A stretch of 64,000 nt of DNA from Candidatus Fraserbacteria bacterium (GTDB lineage: Bacteria > Bipolaricaulota > Bipolaricaulia > RBG-16-55-9 > JAJCYT01): positions 124,001 through 188,000 of the forward strand of contig JAJCYT010000028.1 in the NCBI GenBank assembly GCA_029262795.1, given 5' to 3'. The notes under the pieces are model-generated. The model saw only the letters and a program-made list of their open reading frames with translations, did no database searches and was not told the DNA's origin. The translations under genes were made by a program, and so were the position numbers. Positions within the stretch are counted from its first letter, which is position 1, and every line of letters starts with the position of its first letter. Of this stretch, positions 29,218 through 39,839 are shown piece after piece.

Positions 29218-29464
29218 GAACAAAGAGATGAAGAAGGTGACATTTTATACCAAGCCGGATTGCGGCTTATGTGAGAGGGCAGAGACTGTGCTTCGTCGTG
29301 TATTTACCGATATTCCATTCGAGTGGGTTACCGTAGACATTACTCAGGACGAGGCGTCATTTAAGCGATATGTGATTGATATTCCCGTGGTGCTGATTGA
29401 TGGAATCGAACATGCCCGCCACGCAGTGGATGAACACACATTTCGCCAGGCACTGAAACCATGA
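29216..29464 (+). CDS. Glutaredoxin-like (DUF836) thiol protein
   Basis: An 82-residue thioredoxin-fold protein. FYTKPDCGLCERAETVL gives the CxxC active site, followed by IPVVLIDG, a typical cis-proline segment. No signal peptide, so it is expected in the cytoplasm. ATG at 29216 is chosen; ATG at 29228 is the alternative. Its stop overlaps the start of lptF-lptD by four bases (ATGA). LptD needs disulfide formation in other bacteria, which makes the pairing notable, but a cytoplasmic location argues against a direct role. Confidence 0.82.
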   Translation: MNKEMKKVTFYTKPDCGLCERAETVLRRVFTDIPFEWVTVDITQDEASFKRYVIDIPVVLIDGIEHARHAVDEHTFRQALKP

Positions 29465-32400
29465 TCCCCAAACTCGATCGCTACATTTTTAAAGAAATGA
29501 TTCCCCCATTCTTCCTGGGGCTGGCATTATTGAGCTTATATATTTTGCTTAATTTAATGGTGCTGTTGGCCGATTTGATGTTGGATCGCGACATTGCCTG
29601 GGAAGATTTAATCCGTGCGCTAATCTATCGCCTGCCTGAACTGGTGGTGGTGTCTTTGCCCATTTCTATGCTATTCACAGTGTTTTTGGCTTTTGGTCGT
29701 TTGAAACATGACCGCGAACTAATTGCACTTCAAGCCAGCGGTGTGTCTTTAAAACGAACCATTGTGCCTGTTATTGCTTTCAGTTTGCTGGTGAGCATGG
29801 GGACACTGGCATTGAATGAATATGTGGTGCCGTGGTCCTCACAACAATTCAACCGCTTGTATCGAGAATTAATTTCCAGCGGTATCGCGCTACAAATTCA
29901 GGATGACACCGTGTTTAAAGATCCAAACAGCGGGCGCCATTTCTATGTAGAGCGTTTTAATCGGGAAACGAAAGAAATGCAAAACGTGTTGGTGTTCGAT
30001 CCTTATGGTCAAACTTATTTCCCTCAGATTAGTAGCGGCTTTCCACTCATCATTTCGGCAACCAATGCCCAATGGGATGGGGTGGTGTGGACATTGGAAA
30101 ATGGCCTGGCCCACGCACTGGATGATGATGGTAACATCACTGACAAGATTGGATTTGAGGTGTTGGAAATTAATGTGGGTGACACCATTTCCAATGTGTT
30201 TGTTGATCAACGAACGCCCAGAGAAATGAACCTGCAACAACTTGGCGAACGGATTAGCAAGTTTCAGGCGGCAGGTCAGTCTGTATCCAACCTGGTGGTG
30301 GAATATCAGATCAAGCTGGTGATTCCTATTGCGGCATTGATGTATGCGTTGTTTGCTGCACCGGTGAGTTTAGGCTTTGGGTTTCGCGGACGGGCGGCAG
30401 GCATCATCATCAGTATTTTGCTTACCGGCACGTTTCAGGGCGCGATGTTTTATGCTCAAACATTGGCCCGACGTGAGTTGCTTCCGGCAGACTGGGGGCC
30501 GTGGTTACCGAATATTTTCTTTGGATTATTAGGCATCATACTCATCCTGAATGTAGACAAACTCAGCCGGATGGAGCTGGGACGCTGGTTTCAAAAATCA
30601 TCAGCCATCCTGATTTTCTTGGGCATGGGGGTCACAGGCTTCGCCCAGGAAACGCCACTCCCTTTTGACATGAAAGCCAAAGCAATTGAAACCTCAAGAG
30701 CAGGCGACTTTTTATTGGCTCAGGGCGATGTTGAAGTTCATTACGGAGAACAGACCATCACAGCACAAGAACTTCGGGTGATTCGTATTGATGAAGATCG
30801 CTGGCGCCTGGAGGCCAATACACAGGTTTTTATTTCGGATGCTGCATTTTCTGGCGAGGCTGAGTTTTTGAACCTTTTACTGGAACAAACCGAAGAGGGG
30901 ATGAGGCCCAGTCAAGTTGCGCTTAGCAAGTTTAATATCGAAACCAACGAAGCGTTGGGTGGTTTAACCTACAAAGCAGATCGAGGGATATTGACATTTT
31001 CATCCTCTTTGGAAACCGTGGAACTGAATGGTCATGCCGATGTTCAAGGAGAAGGATTTCAGCTTCAGGCTGATTCATTGAAAGTGGTTCAGCTCGAAGA
31101 TGAACGTTGGAATGTAGATGCACTAGGACAAGTTCAATTCTCAGGGTCGCTACAAGACGTGAACAGCGAGCATTTGCAACTGACGTTGTCAATGAGTGAG
31201 GGTGAAACCCAACTTCAAGCCATCACGATCAGCGATTTTTCTGGCGAAGGTTCGTTTGTCAATGCAGTGGGTGAAGAACATGATATTCGTTATGAAGGCA
31301 AAAATGCTGAGTTTTCTTTTAAAGACCAAACCCCAAGTCGACTAGAACTCAACAATGCCAAGTTCACAACCTGTACGTGTGCGGGAACGATTGATCAGGC
31401 TTCTTATTCTTTCAGTGGTCGAGAGTTGATCTGGGAACCGGATGAGTGGATTTTAGGGCGTGATCTGACGCTAAAAACTTCGGGCTTTCCTGTGTTCTGG
31501 CTGCCTTTGTTTTGGGCTCCCTTGAAGGAACTGGAAGGCAGTGAATTGTTTCCCAACATCGGACGGGATGTTCAACGCGGTTGGTTTGCTCAGTGGCGTT
31601 TGCCAGTGTTTGTGGATCCACTTAATCGGGGCACTTTTTTATTGGATTATTACAATCGCCGTATCGAAACAGGTTTAGGGTTGAATTGGAATTACGCGTT
31701 TGAAACACAATCACAATCTGGAAAATTTGGGATTTATCATTTTGTTGGCGAAAACGAGGTTCTGGATCTGGACTGGAATCACCGTTGGCCAATATCTCCC
31801 CTGGCCAATCTCACTTGGGCAATCACACGAAAAGATGTGTATCCCAACACAGCAGCCCCTTCGCGTTGGGCCTATCAACTCAATTTAAATGGCGCAGCTT
31901 CCAACTGGCAATGGCATATCAACACAGCCAGAGATGAAGTGTCTCAGGAAGAAGAACCGGAGGAAGGCGAAGAAAAAAAGCAGTTTCGCGTGTTAGAGCG
32001 TTTGCCTGAGTTGAGCATTTCAAATGGAGGAAAAGTATTTGATTTGCCACTCAGTTACAGTGGGCAACTTGGTTGGGGCCACTTTCGCGAACAGCGCGGG
32101 GAAGATGAGCCTTTTACAGAAAGAGATCGCCTCAACACCAATGCCAGCGTGACACTTAATCAGGCTCAATTGCAAAGTGCATCATTACGTTTTGGGGCAA
32201 GTGCCAACGTGGGGTATGCTTTTTATGGTGAAGACACCCAGCGAACGAATGTGCGTTGGCAGGCCGATATGGGCTGGCAGCCTTCCAGAGTATTTTCTGG
32301 CAATGTGCGTTATGTATATCAGGCGGTGCAAGGCAGTAGCCCATTTGCTTTTGATGAAGTTCAAGTGGCCGATCGCCTGACAGGACAGGTTCAATTGTCG

Positions 32401-32955
32401 CTGCCTCTGGTTCAGGCCAGCTTAAACACGGGGTATGCGCTTCAAACAGGCATTCTTGATCCATTGACATTGTCTTTAAATGGTACTTTTGGAGAGCACA
32501 AGCTCAGAAGTTCACTTCGTACGACCGCCAATAGTTTGCAATTGGAAGCCATTCAATTTGCAGATGCATGGACGGCTCCTTGGGGCAGTCTGGTGTTGCA
32601 AAGCGGTTATCTACCAAAAACGCAACGTTTCGAGGATTTAATTGCCAAGCTTTCTCTAGAAACAATTCGTTTAGGTGCGCGCTTTAACTTGAATCAAGGG
32701 CGTCTACATCGCACCAACGCTCAATTCGATTTGCGTTTGGGCCGTTGGTCACTCGATTTCAGTGGCGAATTTGACTGGTTTCAAAACCGCTTCAGTGCGT
32801 TGCAAGTTGGCATGGTGCATCACTTTTGTAATGATTGCTGGCAAGCGGGTCTTTATCTTTCTCAGCAACGTATCTGGCTTGAAGTACAGATCAATGCATT
32901 TCCTGAAGCCGCGCTCAACTATTCCCCAACTGACGGCGAATTAAGTTTTAATTAA
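29461..32955 (+). CDS. lptF-lptD: LptF/LptG permease fused in frame to LptD (OstA)
   Basis: One 1,164-residue frame. Residues 1-375 are an LptF/LptG-type permease: membrane helices near 15-35, 60-78, 100-120, 285-300, 312-333 and 350-365, with a periplasmic domain between. Residues 377-396 look like a signal peptide (basic start WFQKS, hydrophobic core, GFA-Q) of the same form as other secreted proteins here. Residues 400-620 are LptA/OstA-like beta-jellyroll, and 650-1164 an LptD barrel (VFWLPLFWAP, LPVFVDP). The only cysteines in the entire protein are C638, C640, C1123 and C1126 (TTCTC, HFCNDCW), matching the two-pair layout of LptD. Signal peptidase cleavage, or internal initiation at M371, would give separate inner- and outer-membrane parts. 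It overlaps the upstream gene by four bases. Confidence 0.9.
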   Translation: MIPKLDRYIFKEMIPPFFLGLALLSLYILLNLMVLLADLMLDRDIAWEDLIRALIYRLPELVVVSLPISMLFTVFLAFGRLKHDRELIALQASGVSLKRTIVPVIAFSLLVSMGTLALNEYVVPWSSQQFNRLYRELISSGIALQIQDDTVFKDPNSGRHFYVERFNRETKEMQNVLVFDPYGQTYFPQISSGFPLIISATNAQWDGVVWTLENGLAHALDDDGNITDKIGFEVLEINVGDTISNVFVDQRTPREMNLQQLGERISKFQAAGQSVSNLVVEYQIKLVIPIAALMYALFAAPVSLGFGFRGRAAGIIISILLTGTFQGAMFYAQTLARRELLPADWGPWLPNIFFGLLGIILILNVDKLSRMELGRWFQKSSAILIFLGMGVTGFAQETPLPFDMKAKAIETSRAGDFLLAQGDVEVHYGEQTITAQELRVIRIDEDRWRLEANTQVFISDAAFSGEAEFLNLLLEQTEEGMRPSQVALSKFNIETNEALGGLTYKADRGILTFSSSLETVELNGHADVQGEGFQLQADSLKVVQLEDERWNVDALGQVQFSGSLQDVNSEHLQLTLSMSEGETQLQAITISDFSGEGSFVNAVGEEHDIRYEGKNAEFSFKDQTPSRLELNNAKFTTCTCAGTIDQASYSFSGRELIWEPDEWILGRDLTLKTSGFPVFWLPLFWAPLKELEGSELFPNIGRDVQRGWFAQWRLPVFVDPLNRGTFLLDYYNRRIETGLGLNWNYAFETQSQSGKFGIYHFVGENEVLDLDWNHRWPISPLANLTWAITRKDVYPNTAAPSRWAYQLNLNGAASNWQWHINTARDEVSQEEEPEEGEEKKQFRVLERLPELSISNGGKVFDLPLSYSGQLGWGHFREQRGEDEPFTERDRLNTNASVTLNQAQLQSASLRFGASANVGYAFYGEDTQRTNVRWQADMGWQPSRVFSGNVRYVYQAVQGSSPFAFDEVQVADRLTGQVQLSLPLVQASLNTGYALQTGILDPLTLSLNGTFGEHKLRSSLRTTANSLQLEAIQFADAWTAPWGSLVLQSGYLPKTQRFEDLIAKLSLETIRLGARFNLNQGRLHRTNAQFDLRLGRWSLDFSGEFDWFQNRFSALQVGMVHHFCNDCWQAGLYLSQQRIWLEVQINAFPEAALNYSPTDGELSFN

Positions 32956-32962
32956 TTTTGAG

Positions 32963-32991
32963 TTGAACTTTTCATGCAATAGAGATATGAT
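32963..32991 (+). promoter_or_regulatory. Promoter of copA
   Basis: TTGAAC (32963) and TATGAT (32986) with 17-bp spacing lie directly before a palindromic operator and the copper ATPase. Confidence 0.6.
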
Positions 32992-33000
32992 GTAATTGGA

Positions 33001-33019
33001 ACCCCTCCCTAGGGGGGGT
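33001..33019 (+). promoter_or_regulatory. CsoR-like copper operator
   Basis: ACCCCTCCCTAGGGGGGGT is a near-perfect GC-rich palindrome centred on CTAG, like operators of CsoR/RcnR regulators. It covers the predicted transcription start. No csoR gene is in the window. Confidence 0.55.
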
Positions 33020-33037
33020 AAATGAAAGGTGTTCATA

Positions 33038-35584
33038 ATGAAGCAAACTTTAAAAGTAAATGGCATGACATGTGAAAACTGTGTCCGTCATGTGAGCAAA
33101 GCATTAGAAGGTGTGGCTGGTGTCAGCCAGGTAAGCGTTTCTCTGGATCAAGGCCAGGCGGATATTGAGTTTGATGATGGTCAAGCAACAACGGAGCAAT
33201 TCAAACAGGCAGTTCAGGAAGCCGGTTACGACACCGAAGATGACATAGCCAAGCCCGGCAGTTCGCCGCTTCAGATTCATAGCGATGGTGATGCTGGGCT
33301 GATGCAGATTCAGCCTGCTGTTTCGACGGAATCGAGTAATCAAACCTGTGTGTTGCCCATTGAAGGGATGACGTGCGCCTCTTGTGTGCGTGTGGTGGAA
33401 ACCGCACTTAACAGAGTAGATGGGGTGCAGCAGGTGGCGGTCAATCTGGCATCTGAAAAAGCAACGATCAATTTTGGATCAGGTGTGAATATTGATTTAC
33501 TCAAACAAGCCGTTCGAGATATAGGCTATGATGTGCCAACCATCGATGAAACACTTGATCTTTTAGAACAGGACGAGCAAAAGAAACAGGCGAGTTATCA
33601 TAAACAGCTTCAACAGGTTATCATTGGTGCAGTCCTCACCATTCCCATTTTTGTGTTGATGTATTGGAATGGATTGGGTTTGAATCGCTTGATTGAAATT
33701 CCCAGACAGACAAATTTTATGTTGCAATTATTATTCGTTTTACCAATTCAATTCTGGGTAGGCGCACGTTTTTACCGAGATTTGTGGGTGGCGATCAAGC
33801 ACAGAACTGCTGATATGAACACGCTCGTAGCAATTGGGACATCCGCTGCGTTTGGTTATAGCCTAGTGGCAACTTTCTTTCCCCAAGTGTTTGAAGCGGG
33901 TGGTTTTGATATCCATGTTTATTATGAAACCTCAGCAGTCATCATTGTTTTAATTCTCTTAGGCCGATTGATGGAATCTCGTGCGAAACGGCAAACTTCC
34001 AACTCCCTCAAAGTGATGATGGGACTTCAGCCCAAAACGGCCAGAGTGATTCGCGATGGCGAAGAAGTTGAATTGCCAATTGCCGATTTGCTCGTTGGAG
34101 ACAGAATTGTGGTGCGTCCTGGACAAAAAATTGCCGTGGATGGCGTGGTCAAAGAAGGCCATTCGTTTGTCGATGAAGCCATGATTACGGGTGAGCCGAT
34201 GCCCGTTGAAAAAATGGAAGGCGATATCGTTACCGGTGGTACGCTCAATAAAACAGGTTCATTCCAGTTTGAAGCCACCAAGGTGGGCAAACAAACTGCG
34301 CTATCACAAATCATTCAATTGGTAGAACAGGCACAAGGCTCGAAACCGAACATTGCTCGCTTGGCCGATGTCATTGCCAGCTATTTTGTTCCAATTGTAC
34401 TGGGGATTGCTGCGATAACGTTTGGCATTTGGCTGATGTTTGGTCCTGCACCTTCGCTCACTTTTGCCATGCTTAATGCCATGGCTGTGTTGTTAATTGC
34501 CTGCCCTTGTGCTTTGGGTCTGGCCACGCCGACTTCCATTATGGTTGGCATTGGGCGGGGGGCTTCCAACGGTGTGTTGATTCGAGATGCACAAGCGCTC
34601 GAAATCGCACATAAGCTGGACACAGTGGTGTTGGATAAAACGGGCACAATCACGCAGGGCAAGCCTCAGGTGACTGAAGTGGTTCAATTAAATGGATTGT
34701 CTGAGAATGAATTGCTGAGATTGGCTGCCTCGGCAGAGCAAGGGTCTGAACATCCCTTGGGCGAAGCCATCATAGCAAAGGCAAATCAGGAAAACTTAAA
34801 CCTCTATGCAACAGCTTCATTCAAAGCCATTCCTGGCAAAGGCATCGAAACTCAAGTCAGCGTCAATGGCGGCACACAAGCCGTTGATTTGGGCAACCTT
34901 GCCATGCTTGAAGCCAAAGGCATTGTTTCAGAATCGTTCAATACTGAGCTGGACAAATTGGCTCAACAAGGCAAAACGCCAATGATTGTGGTGGTCGATG
35001 GTGAAGTGGCTGGCATCATTGCGGTGTCTGATACGCTTAAGGAAGAATCAAAAAACGCTATTCAATCCCTACATCAACAGGGTCTTGAAGTTGTGATGCT
35101 CACCGGCGACAACGAACGTACGGCAAAAGCAGTGGCTCAAGAGGTTGGCGTGGATCGTGTGATTGCCGATGTATTGCCTCAGGATAAAGCCAATGTGGTT
35201 AAGCAATTGCAGGCTGAAGGCAAAACTGTGGCAATGGTAGGCGATGGCATTAACGATGCCCCTGCACTGGCTCAGGCCGATGTGGGCATGGCCATTGGCA
35301 CAGGTACGGATGTGGCTATGGAAGCTGCCGATATTACCTTGATGCGCGGTGATCTCAATGGCGTGGCCATGGCCATTGGACTCAGCAAAGCCACCATGCG
35401 CAACATCAAGCAAAATTTATTTTGGGCCTTTGCTTACAACACCATTCTTATTCCAATTGCTGCGGGTATCTTATATCCCATTAATGGTATGTTGCTGAGT
35501 CCCATCTTTGCGGCGGCAGCCATGGGCTTGTCTGACCTGACTGTAGTGGGTAATGCGTTGCGTTTAAAATGGTTTAAAATTTAA
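33038..35584 (+). CDS. copA: Copper-translocating P1B-type ATPase
   Basis: An 848-residue inner-membrane pump that exports Cu(I) using ATP. Two N-terminal heavy-metal domains carry GMTCENC and GMTCASC, then come eight membrane helices with CPC ([11 protein letters not shown]), the phosphorylated DKTGT, HP in SEHPLGE and [10 protein letters not shown]. Length is typical. ATG at 33038 is preceded by AAAGG; a GTG three codons upstream is less likely. Copper control is indicated by the CsoR-like palindrome at 33001. Confidence 0.96.
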   Translation: MKQTLKVNGMTCENCVRHVSKALEGVAGVSQVSVSLDQGQADIEFDDGQATTEQFKQAVQEAGYDTEDDIAKPGSSPLQIHSDGDAGLMQIQPAVSTESSNQTCVLPIEGMTCASCVRVVETALNRVDGVQQVAVNLASEKATINFGSGVNIDLLKQAVRDIGYDVPTIDETLDLLEQDEQKKQASYHKQLQQVIIGAVLTIPIFVLMYWNGLGLNRLIEIPRQTNFMLQLLFVLPIQFWVGARFYRDLWVAIKHRTADMNTLVAIGTSAAFGYSLVATFFPQVFEAGGFDIHVYYETSAVIIVLILLGRLMESRAKRQTSNSLKVMMGLQPKTARVIRDGEEVELPIADLLVGDRIVVRPGQKIAVDGVVKEGHSFVDEAMITGEPMPVEKMEGDIVTGGTLNKTGSFQFEATKVGKQTALSQIIQLVEQAQGSKPNIARLADVIASYFVPIVLGIAAITFGIWLMFGPAPSLTFAMLNAMAVLLIACPCALGLATPTSIMVGIGRGASNGVLIRDAQALEIAHKLDTVVLDKTGTITQGKPQVTEVVQLNGLSENELLRLAASAEQGSEHPLGEAIIAKANQENLNLYATASFKAIPGKGIETQVSVNGGTQAVDLGNLAMLEAKGIVSESFNTELDKLAQQGKTPMIVVVDGEVAGIIAVSDTLKEESKNAIQSLHQQGLEVVMLTGDNERTAKAVAQEVGVDRVIADVLPQDKANVVKQLQAEGKTVAMVGDGINDAPALAQADVGMAIGTGTDVAMEAADITLMRGDLNGVAMAIGLSKATMRNIKQNLFWAFAYNTILIPIAAGILYPINGMLLSPIFAAAAMGLSDLTVVGNALRLKWFKI

Positions 35585-35663
35585 AATTCGTGCCTTCTTT
35601 AGATCAACTGTCCAACTGATCTAGGTCATCCAAATACATTATCAAATAAGTTAAAGTGAGCGC

Positions 35664-35693
35664 TTGACGTGTTTGATTCGCTCGCTGTACACT
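35664..35693 (+). promoter_or_regulatory. Promoter of the sdhCAB operon
   Basis: TTGACG (35664) and TACACT (35688) with 18-bp spacing, about 70 bases before the sdhC start. AAGGAG precedes that ATG at 9 bases. Confidence 0.5.
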
Positions 35694-35760
35694 GCATCTA
35701 TACAGTCTCTGGTGCAGGGGAACAATTCACTAGATCGATGGTTGTGAAGGAGTTTGAACG

Positions 35761-36474
35761 ATGCCGCTTTTTCCGCGATCTTCAATTGCTAAGAAAATTT
35801 TTAACGGGGTCACCGGCGCAATGCTGATAGGGTTTATTCTCATTCACTTGGTTGGCAATCTGTTTTTGCTGACGGGCAATCCCTATGATTTCAATGCTTA
35901 TGCGTACAAGTTGCACTCATTCGGCCCATTGTTGTATGTGGCCGAAATTGGTTTGCTGTTGGTGTTTTTAGGTCATATTGTTTCTGCGTTGGGCGTATGG
36001 TTCGACAAACGCAAAGCGCGTCCCACTCGTTATGCTGTTAAAGGCAATGCAGGAGGAAACAGCCGTAAAACGTTTTCTTCCACCACAATGATCATTAGTG
36101 GGCTGTTGCTGTTGGCTTTTTTGATTGTGCATATCATCACATTTCGTTTCGGACCTGGCATTGCAGAGGGGTATGTGGCAACGCTTGACGGTGAGGAAGT
36201 TCGAGATCTTTATCGATTGACCGTTGAGTTTTTCCAAGTGCCACTCAATGTGGGCATCTACGTGGCTGTGATGGTCTTTTTAGGTTTCCACTTGCGACAT
36301 GGGTTTTGGAGTATTTTTCAATCCTTGGGTGGCTATCATCCACGTTATACGGGTTTAATTCATTCTTTCGGTATCTTTTTCGCTTTACTAATGGCTCTAG
36401 GCTTTATCGCCATTCCGGTTTGGATCTACTTCAACATCGTTCCAACCGCCACTGCACTAGGAGGGATGTTATGA
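35761..36474 (+). CDS. sdhC: Succinate dehydrogenase cytochrome b subunit
   Basis: A 237-residue membrane subunit with five hydrophobic helices. Histidines suited to haem b binding occur in [33 protein letters not shown] and LIHSFG. It matches the single-subunit, di-haem b558-type cytochrome of Bacteroidetes and epsilonproteobacteria, so no sdhD is expected and none is seen. Transfers electrons between the iron-sulfur subunit and quinone. The stop overlaps sdhA by four bases (ATGA). Confidence 0.92.
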   Translation: MPLFPRSSIAKKIFNGVTGAMLIGFILIHLVGNLFLLTGNPYDFNAYAYKLHSFGPLLYVAEIGLLLVFLGHIVSALGVWFDKRKARPTRYAVKGNAGGNSRKTFSSTTMIISGLLLLAFLIVHIITFRFGPGIAEGYVATLDGEEVRDLYRLTVEFFQVPLNVGIYVAVMVFLGFHLRHGFWSIFQSLGGYHPRYTGLIHSFGIFFALLMALGFIAIPVWIYFNIVPTATALGGML

Positions 36475-38411
36475 GCGTTGCTGAATCTCAAGCCACATCT
36501 GCAAAGCTGAATGCAAAAACGCCTAGCGGTCCGTTGGAAGAACGCTGGCAGAAGTACAAGGATCATGTCAGTTTGGTTAATCCCAATAACAAACGTAAAC
36601 ACACGATCCTTGTGGTCGGTACAGGTTTGGCTGGTGCATCTGCAGCCGCGTCTTTGGCTGAGTTGGGATACAACGTTAAGAGTTTTTGTCTTCAGGATTC
36701 ACCCAGACGTGCCCACAGTATTGCAGCGCAGGGTGGCATCAATGCAGCAAAGAATTATCAGAACGATGGCGATAGCATTTGGCGTTTGTTCTATGACACC
36801 ATCAAAGGCGGCGACTATCGTTCCCGCGAAGGAAACGTGCATCGACTGGCCGAACTAAGCGTAAATATTATCGATCAATGTGTGGCTCAAGGGGTTCCAT
36901 TTGCACGGGAATACGGCGGTATGTTGGACAATCGCTCTTTTGGTGGTGCACAGGTAAAACGAACTTTTTACGCACGTGGTCAGACTGGGCAACAATTGTT
37001 GCTGGGTGCTTACAGCGCTTTGATGCGTCAAGTGGATGCAGGACGCGTGGAGCTTTATGCTCGCCGTGAAATGTTGGATTTGGTCACGGTTAAAGGCAAA
37101 GCGCGAGGCATTGTTTGTCGCAACCTGATCACAGGTGAATTGGAATCTTATTCTGGTGATGCCGTGCTGCTCACTACGGGTGGCTATGGCAACGTTTATT
37201 TCTTATCCACCAATGCGAAAAATGCCAATGTGACTGCCGCTTGGCGCTGTCACAAACGTGGTGCGATGTTTGCTAACCCATGTTACACACAGATTCATCC
37301 AACCTGTATTCCGGTGTCGGGTGACTATCAATCGAAATTAACCTTGATGAGTGAAAGTCTTCGCAATGATGGTCGCGTTTGGGTGCCTAAACAACAGGGC
37401 GATACTCGACCTCCACAACAGATTCCTGAAGAAGAACGTGATTATTATTTAGAACGGAAATATCCGAGCTTCGGCAATTTGGTGCCGCGTGATGTGGCAT
37501 CAAGAAATTCCAAAGAAGTGTGTGATGAGGGTTTTGGTGTAGGCGAAACCAGGTTGTCAGTTTATTTGGATTTTGCTCAACGTGCCCAGGAATATGGCAT
37601 TGATTATATCAAAGACAAGTATGGTAATTTGTTCGATATGTACGAACGTATTACGGGTGAAAATCCGTATGAAACACCAATGCGCATCTATCCCGCCGTC
37701 CACTATACGATGGGCGGCCTTTGGGTGGATTATGAATTGATGAGCAACATCCCTGGTTTGTTTGTGTTGGGCGAAGCCAACTTCTCCGACCATGGTGCAA
37801 ACCGCTTGGGTGCCAGTGCATTGATGCAAGGGCTGGCAGATGGCTATTTTGTAATCCCTTACACATTGGGAAATTACATTGCCAACAACACGTTTGATGA
37901 TGTGTCTGAAACCGATGGTGATTTTGCCGATGTGCGAAACGAAGCTGAAAGTCAGTTGCAAAAATTGCTGAGTATTCAAGGCGATAAAACGGTTTCGGAA
38001 TATCACCGTGAACTTGGCCTGCTGGCATGGGATCACATTGGTATGTCGCGCAATGCGGCGGGGTTACAAAAAGTTCAAGGGCAGATCAAGCAACTAGAAG
38101 AAGAATTTTGGCAGAATGTAAAAATTCCAGGTTCGCCCAATATGCTCAACAATAATCTGGAAATGGCATCTCGCGTGGCCGATTATTTTGAGTTGGCCAA
38201 AGTGATGGCCAAGGATGCCTTGATGCGCGAAGAATCATGCGGTGGTCACTTCCGCGAAGAGTACCAAACGCCTGAAGGTGAGGCGCTTCGCAACGATGAA
38301 GAATTTAACTATGTTGCGGCCTGGGAATATAAAGGCAAAGCTGACCCTGTTATGCATCGGGAAAATTTGGACTTTGAATTCGTGACCCCTTCAACTCGAA
38401 GTTATAAGTGA
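36471..38411 (+). CDS. sdhA: Succinate dehydrogenase flavoprotein subunit
   Basis: A 646-residue FAD subunit. The start is ATG at 36471 in the stop of sdhC (a longer frame runs inside sdhC and is rejected). [19 protein letters not shown] binds [19 protein letters not shown] contains the histidine that carries the covalent flavin; the capping-domain and catalytic-arginine region ([12 protein letters not shown]) is present near the C-terminal third. Length fits the Bacteroidetes-type enzyme. Oxidises succinate in the TCA cycle, or works as fumarate reductase under anoxic conditions. Confidence 0.96.
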   Translation: MSVAESQATSAKLNAKTPSGPLEERWQKYKDHVSLVNPNNKRKHTILVVGTGLAGASAAASLAELGYNVKSFCLQDSPRRAHSIAAQGGINAAKNYQNDGDSIWRLFYDTIKGGDYRSREGNVHRLAELSVNIIDQCVAQGVPFAREYGGMLDNRSFGGAQVKRTFYARGQTGQQLLLGAYSALMRQVDAGRVELYARREMLDLVTVKGKARGIVCRNLITGELESYSGDAVLLTTGGYGNVYFLSTNAKNANVTAAWRCHKRGAMFANPCYTQIHPTCIPVSGDYQSKLTLMSESLRNDGRVWVPKQQGDTRPPQQIPEEERDYYLERKYPSFGNLVPRDVASRNSKEVCDEGFGVGETRLSVYLDFAQRAQEYGIDYIKDKYGNLFDMYERITGENPYETPMRIYPAVHYTMGGLWVDYELMSNIPGLFVLGEANFSDHGANRLGASALMQGLADGYFVIPYTLGNYIANNTFDDVSETDGDFADVRNEAESQLQKLLSIQGDKTVSEYHRELGLLAWDHIGMSRNAAGLQKVQGQIKQLEEEFWQNVKIPGSPNMLNNNLEMASRVADYFELAKVMAKDALMREESCGGHFREEYQTPEGEALRNDEEFNYVAAWEYKGKADPVMHRENLDFEFVTPSTRSYK

Positions 38412-38435
38412 TGGATCAAAGGAGTCTCTAACATC

Positions 38436-39188
38436 ATGAGCAATATGACACTGAAACTTCGCATCTGGAGACAAGCCAGCGCTGACAGCGAAGGCAAACT
38501 GGTGGATTACACCCTTGATAATGTTTCAACTCATATGTCGTTTTTGGAAATGCTGGATGTGCTTAACGAAGATTTGATTAAAAAAGGTGACGATCCTGTC
38601 GAGTTTGACAGCGATTGTCGCGAAGGCATTTGTGGCACTTGTGGTATGGTCATCAACGGTGTGGCACATGGCCCCCGCAAATTGACCACCGTATGTCAGC
38701 TTCATATGCGCGAGTTCAAAGATGGAGACACCATCACCATTGAGCCATTCCGTGCCAAATCGTTCCCTGTGATCAGAGATTTGGTGGTGGATCGTACGGC
38801 GTTTGATCGCATTATTGCATCAGGTGGCTACATTTCCATCAATACAGGTAGCGCACCCGATGGCAACGCAATTCCTATTTCCAAAGCCATCGCTGATGAA
38901 GCGTTTGATTCCGCAGCCTGTATCGGTTGCGGTGCTTGTGTGGCAGCTTGCCCCAACGCATCAGCCTCTTTGTTTGTGAGTGCTAAAGTGTCGCAGTTGG
39001 CAATGTTGCCTCAAGGACAGGCCGAGCGTAAAACTCGCGTTCTGGATATGGTGGCTCAGATGGATGCAGAGGGGTTTGGCAATTGTTCCAACCACGGTGA
39101 ATGTGAAGCCGTTTGTCCGAAGGGGATTTCCATTAAAAATATTGCCCAGATGCGGCGCGAATATTTTAAAGCCGTTGTGACTAAGTAA
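38436..39188 (+). CDS. sdhB: Succinate dehydrogenase iron-sulfur subunit
   Basis: A 250-residue subunit. Cysteines for [2Fe-2S] lie in [15 protein letters not shown], and for the [4Fe-4S]/[3Fe-4S] clusters in [13 protein letters not shown] and [21 protein letters not shown] precedes ATG at 38436. It completes the sdhCAB operon, 24 bases after sdhA. Confidence 0.96.
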   Translation: MSNMTLKLRIWRQASADSEGKLVDYTLDNVSTHMSFLEMLDVLNEDLIKKGDDPVEFDSDCREGICGTCGMVINGVAHGPRKLTTVCQLHMREFKDGDTITIEPFRAKSFPVIRDLVVDRTAFDRIIASGGYISINTGSAPDGNAIPISKAIADEAFDSAACIGCGACVAACPNASASLFVSAKVSQLAMLPQGQAERKTRVLDMVAQMDAEGFGNCSNHGECEAVCPKGISIKNIAQMRREYFKAVVTK

Positions 39189-39197
39189 TATTTATTC

Positions 39198-39785
39198 ATG
39201 GCGAAACGGACCATTTATTTAATCCGTCATGGGCAGCAGGATCGACAGCCGTCTTATGATGATGTGCTCGAAACAGGATTGACAGCCCTTGGGCGCAAGC
39301 AGGCCAAGTTGACCGCCAAGCGATTAAAATCTGTGCCAGTCACCTCTATTCATTCAAGCGATATGAAGCGCGCAGTTGAAACGGCTCAGGTGATCGATTC
39401 ATATTTTCCTAAGCTTAAAATAGAACAGACATCTTTGTTAAGAGAATGCGTGCCGTCTATACCCTTATCAAAAGAGAAACGGCCTTACTTCCAGAAATTC
39501 ACTAAATCGGAGATTGGGCAATGCAAGACCAACCTCGATAAGATTTACAAAGCCTTTTTTAAACCTGCCAGGGGGACTGATAAATGCCACTTCATTGTCT
39601 GTCATGGTAACGTGATTCGTTATCTGATAAGCAAAATGCTCCAAGCTGCACCAGGGGCCTGGGTACATATGGACATACAAAACTGTGGTATCAGCACGAT
39701 AATTATTGAGCCGGAGTGGGGAATGTATTTGCTTTATCATAATGATGTAGCCCACTTGCCAAAAGACTTGCGGACCTTCGTTTAA
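39198..39785 (+). CDS. Histidine phosphatase (PGAM/PhoE-like)
   Basis: A 195-residue protein. The nucleophile histidine is in YLIRHGQQ, the second in FIVCHGNVIRYL, with the SSDMKRAVETAQ segment typical of the superfamily and of PGAM5/SixA-like members. The substrate is unknown. It follows sdhB by 9 bases and may be co-transcribed. Confidence 0.88.
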   Translation: MAKRTIYLIRHGQQDRQPSYDDVLETGLTALGRKQAKLTAKRLKSVPVTSIHSSDMKRAVETAQVIDSYFPKLKIEQTSLLRECVPSIPLSKEKRPYFQKFTKSEIGQCKTNLDKIYKAFFKPARGTDKCHFIVCHGNVIRYLISKMLQAAPGAWVHMDIQNCGISTIIIEPEWGMYLLYHNDVAHLPKDLRTFV

Positions 39786-39839
39786 AAATTTTGAACTTAA
39801 AAAAAATCCTGATATAGTTGCCTGCACCAGGAGAATACA

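Noticed and set aside
36306-36470. Upstream extension of sdhA inside sdhC
   Set aside because: ATG at 36471 in the ATGA overlap gives normal flavoprotein length; the extension has no family similarity.
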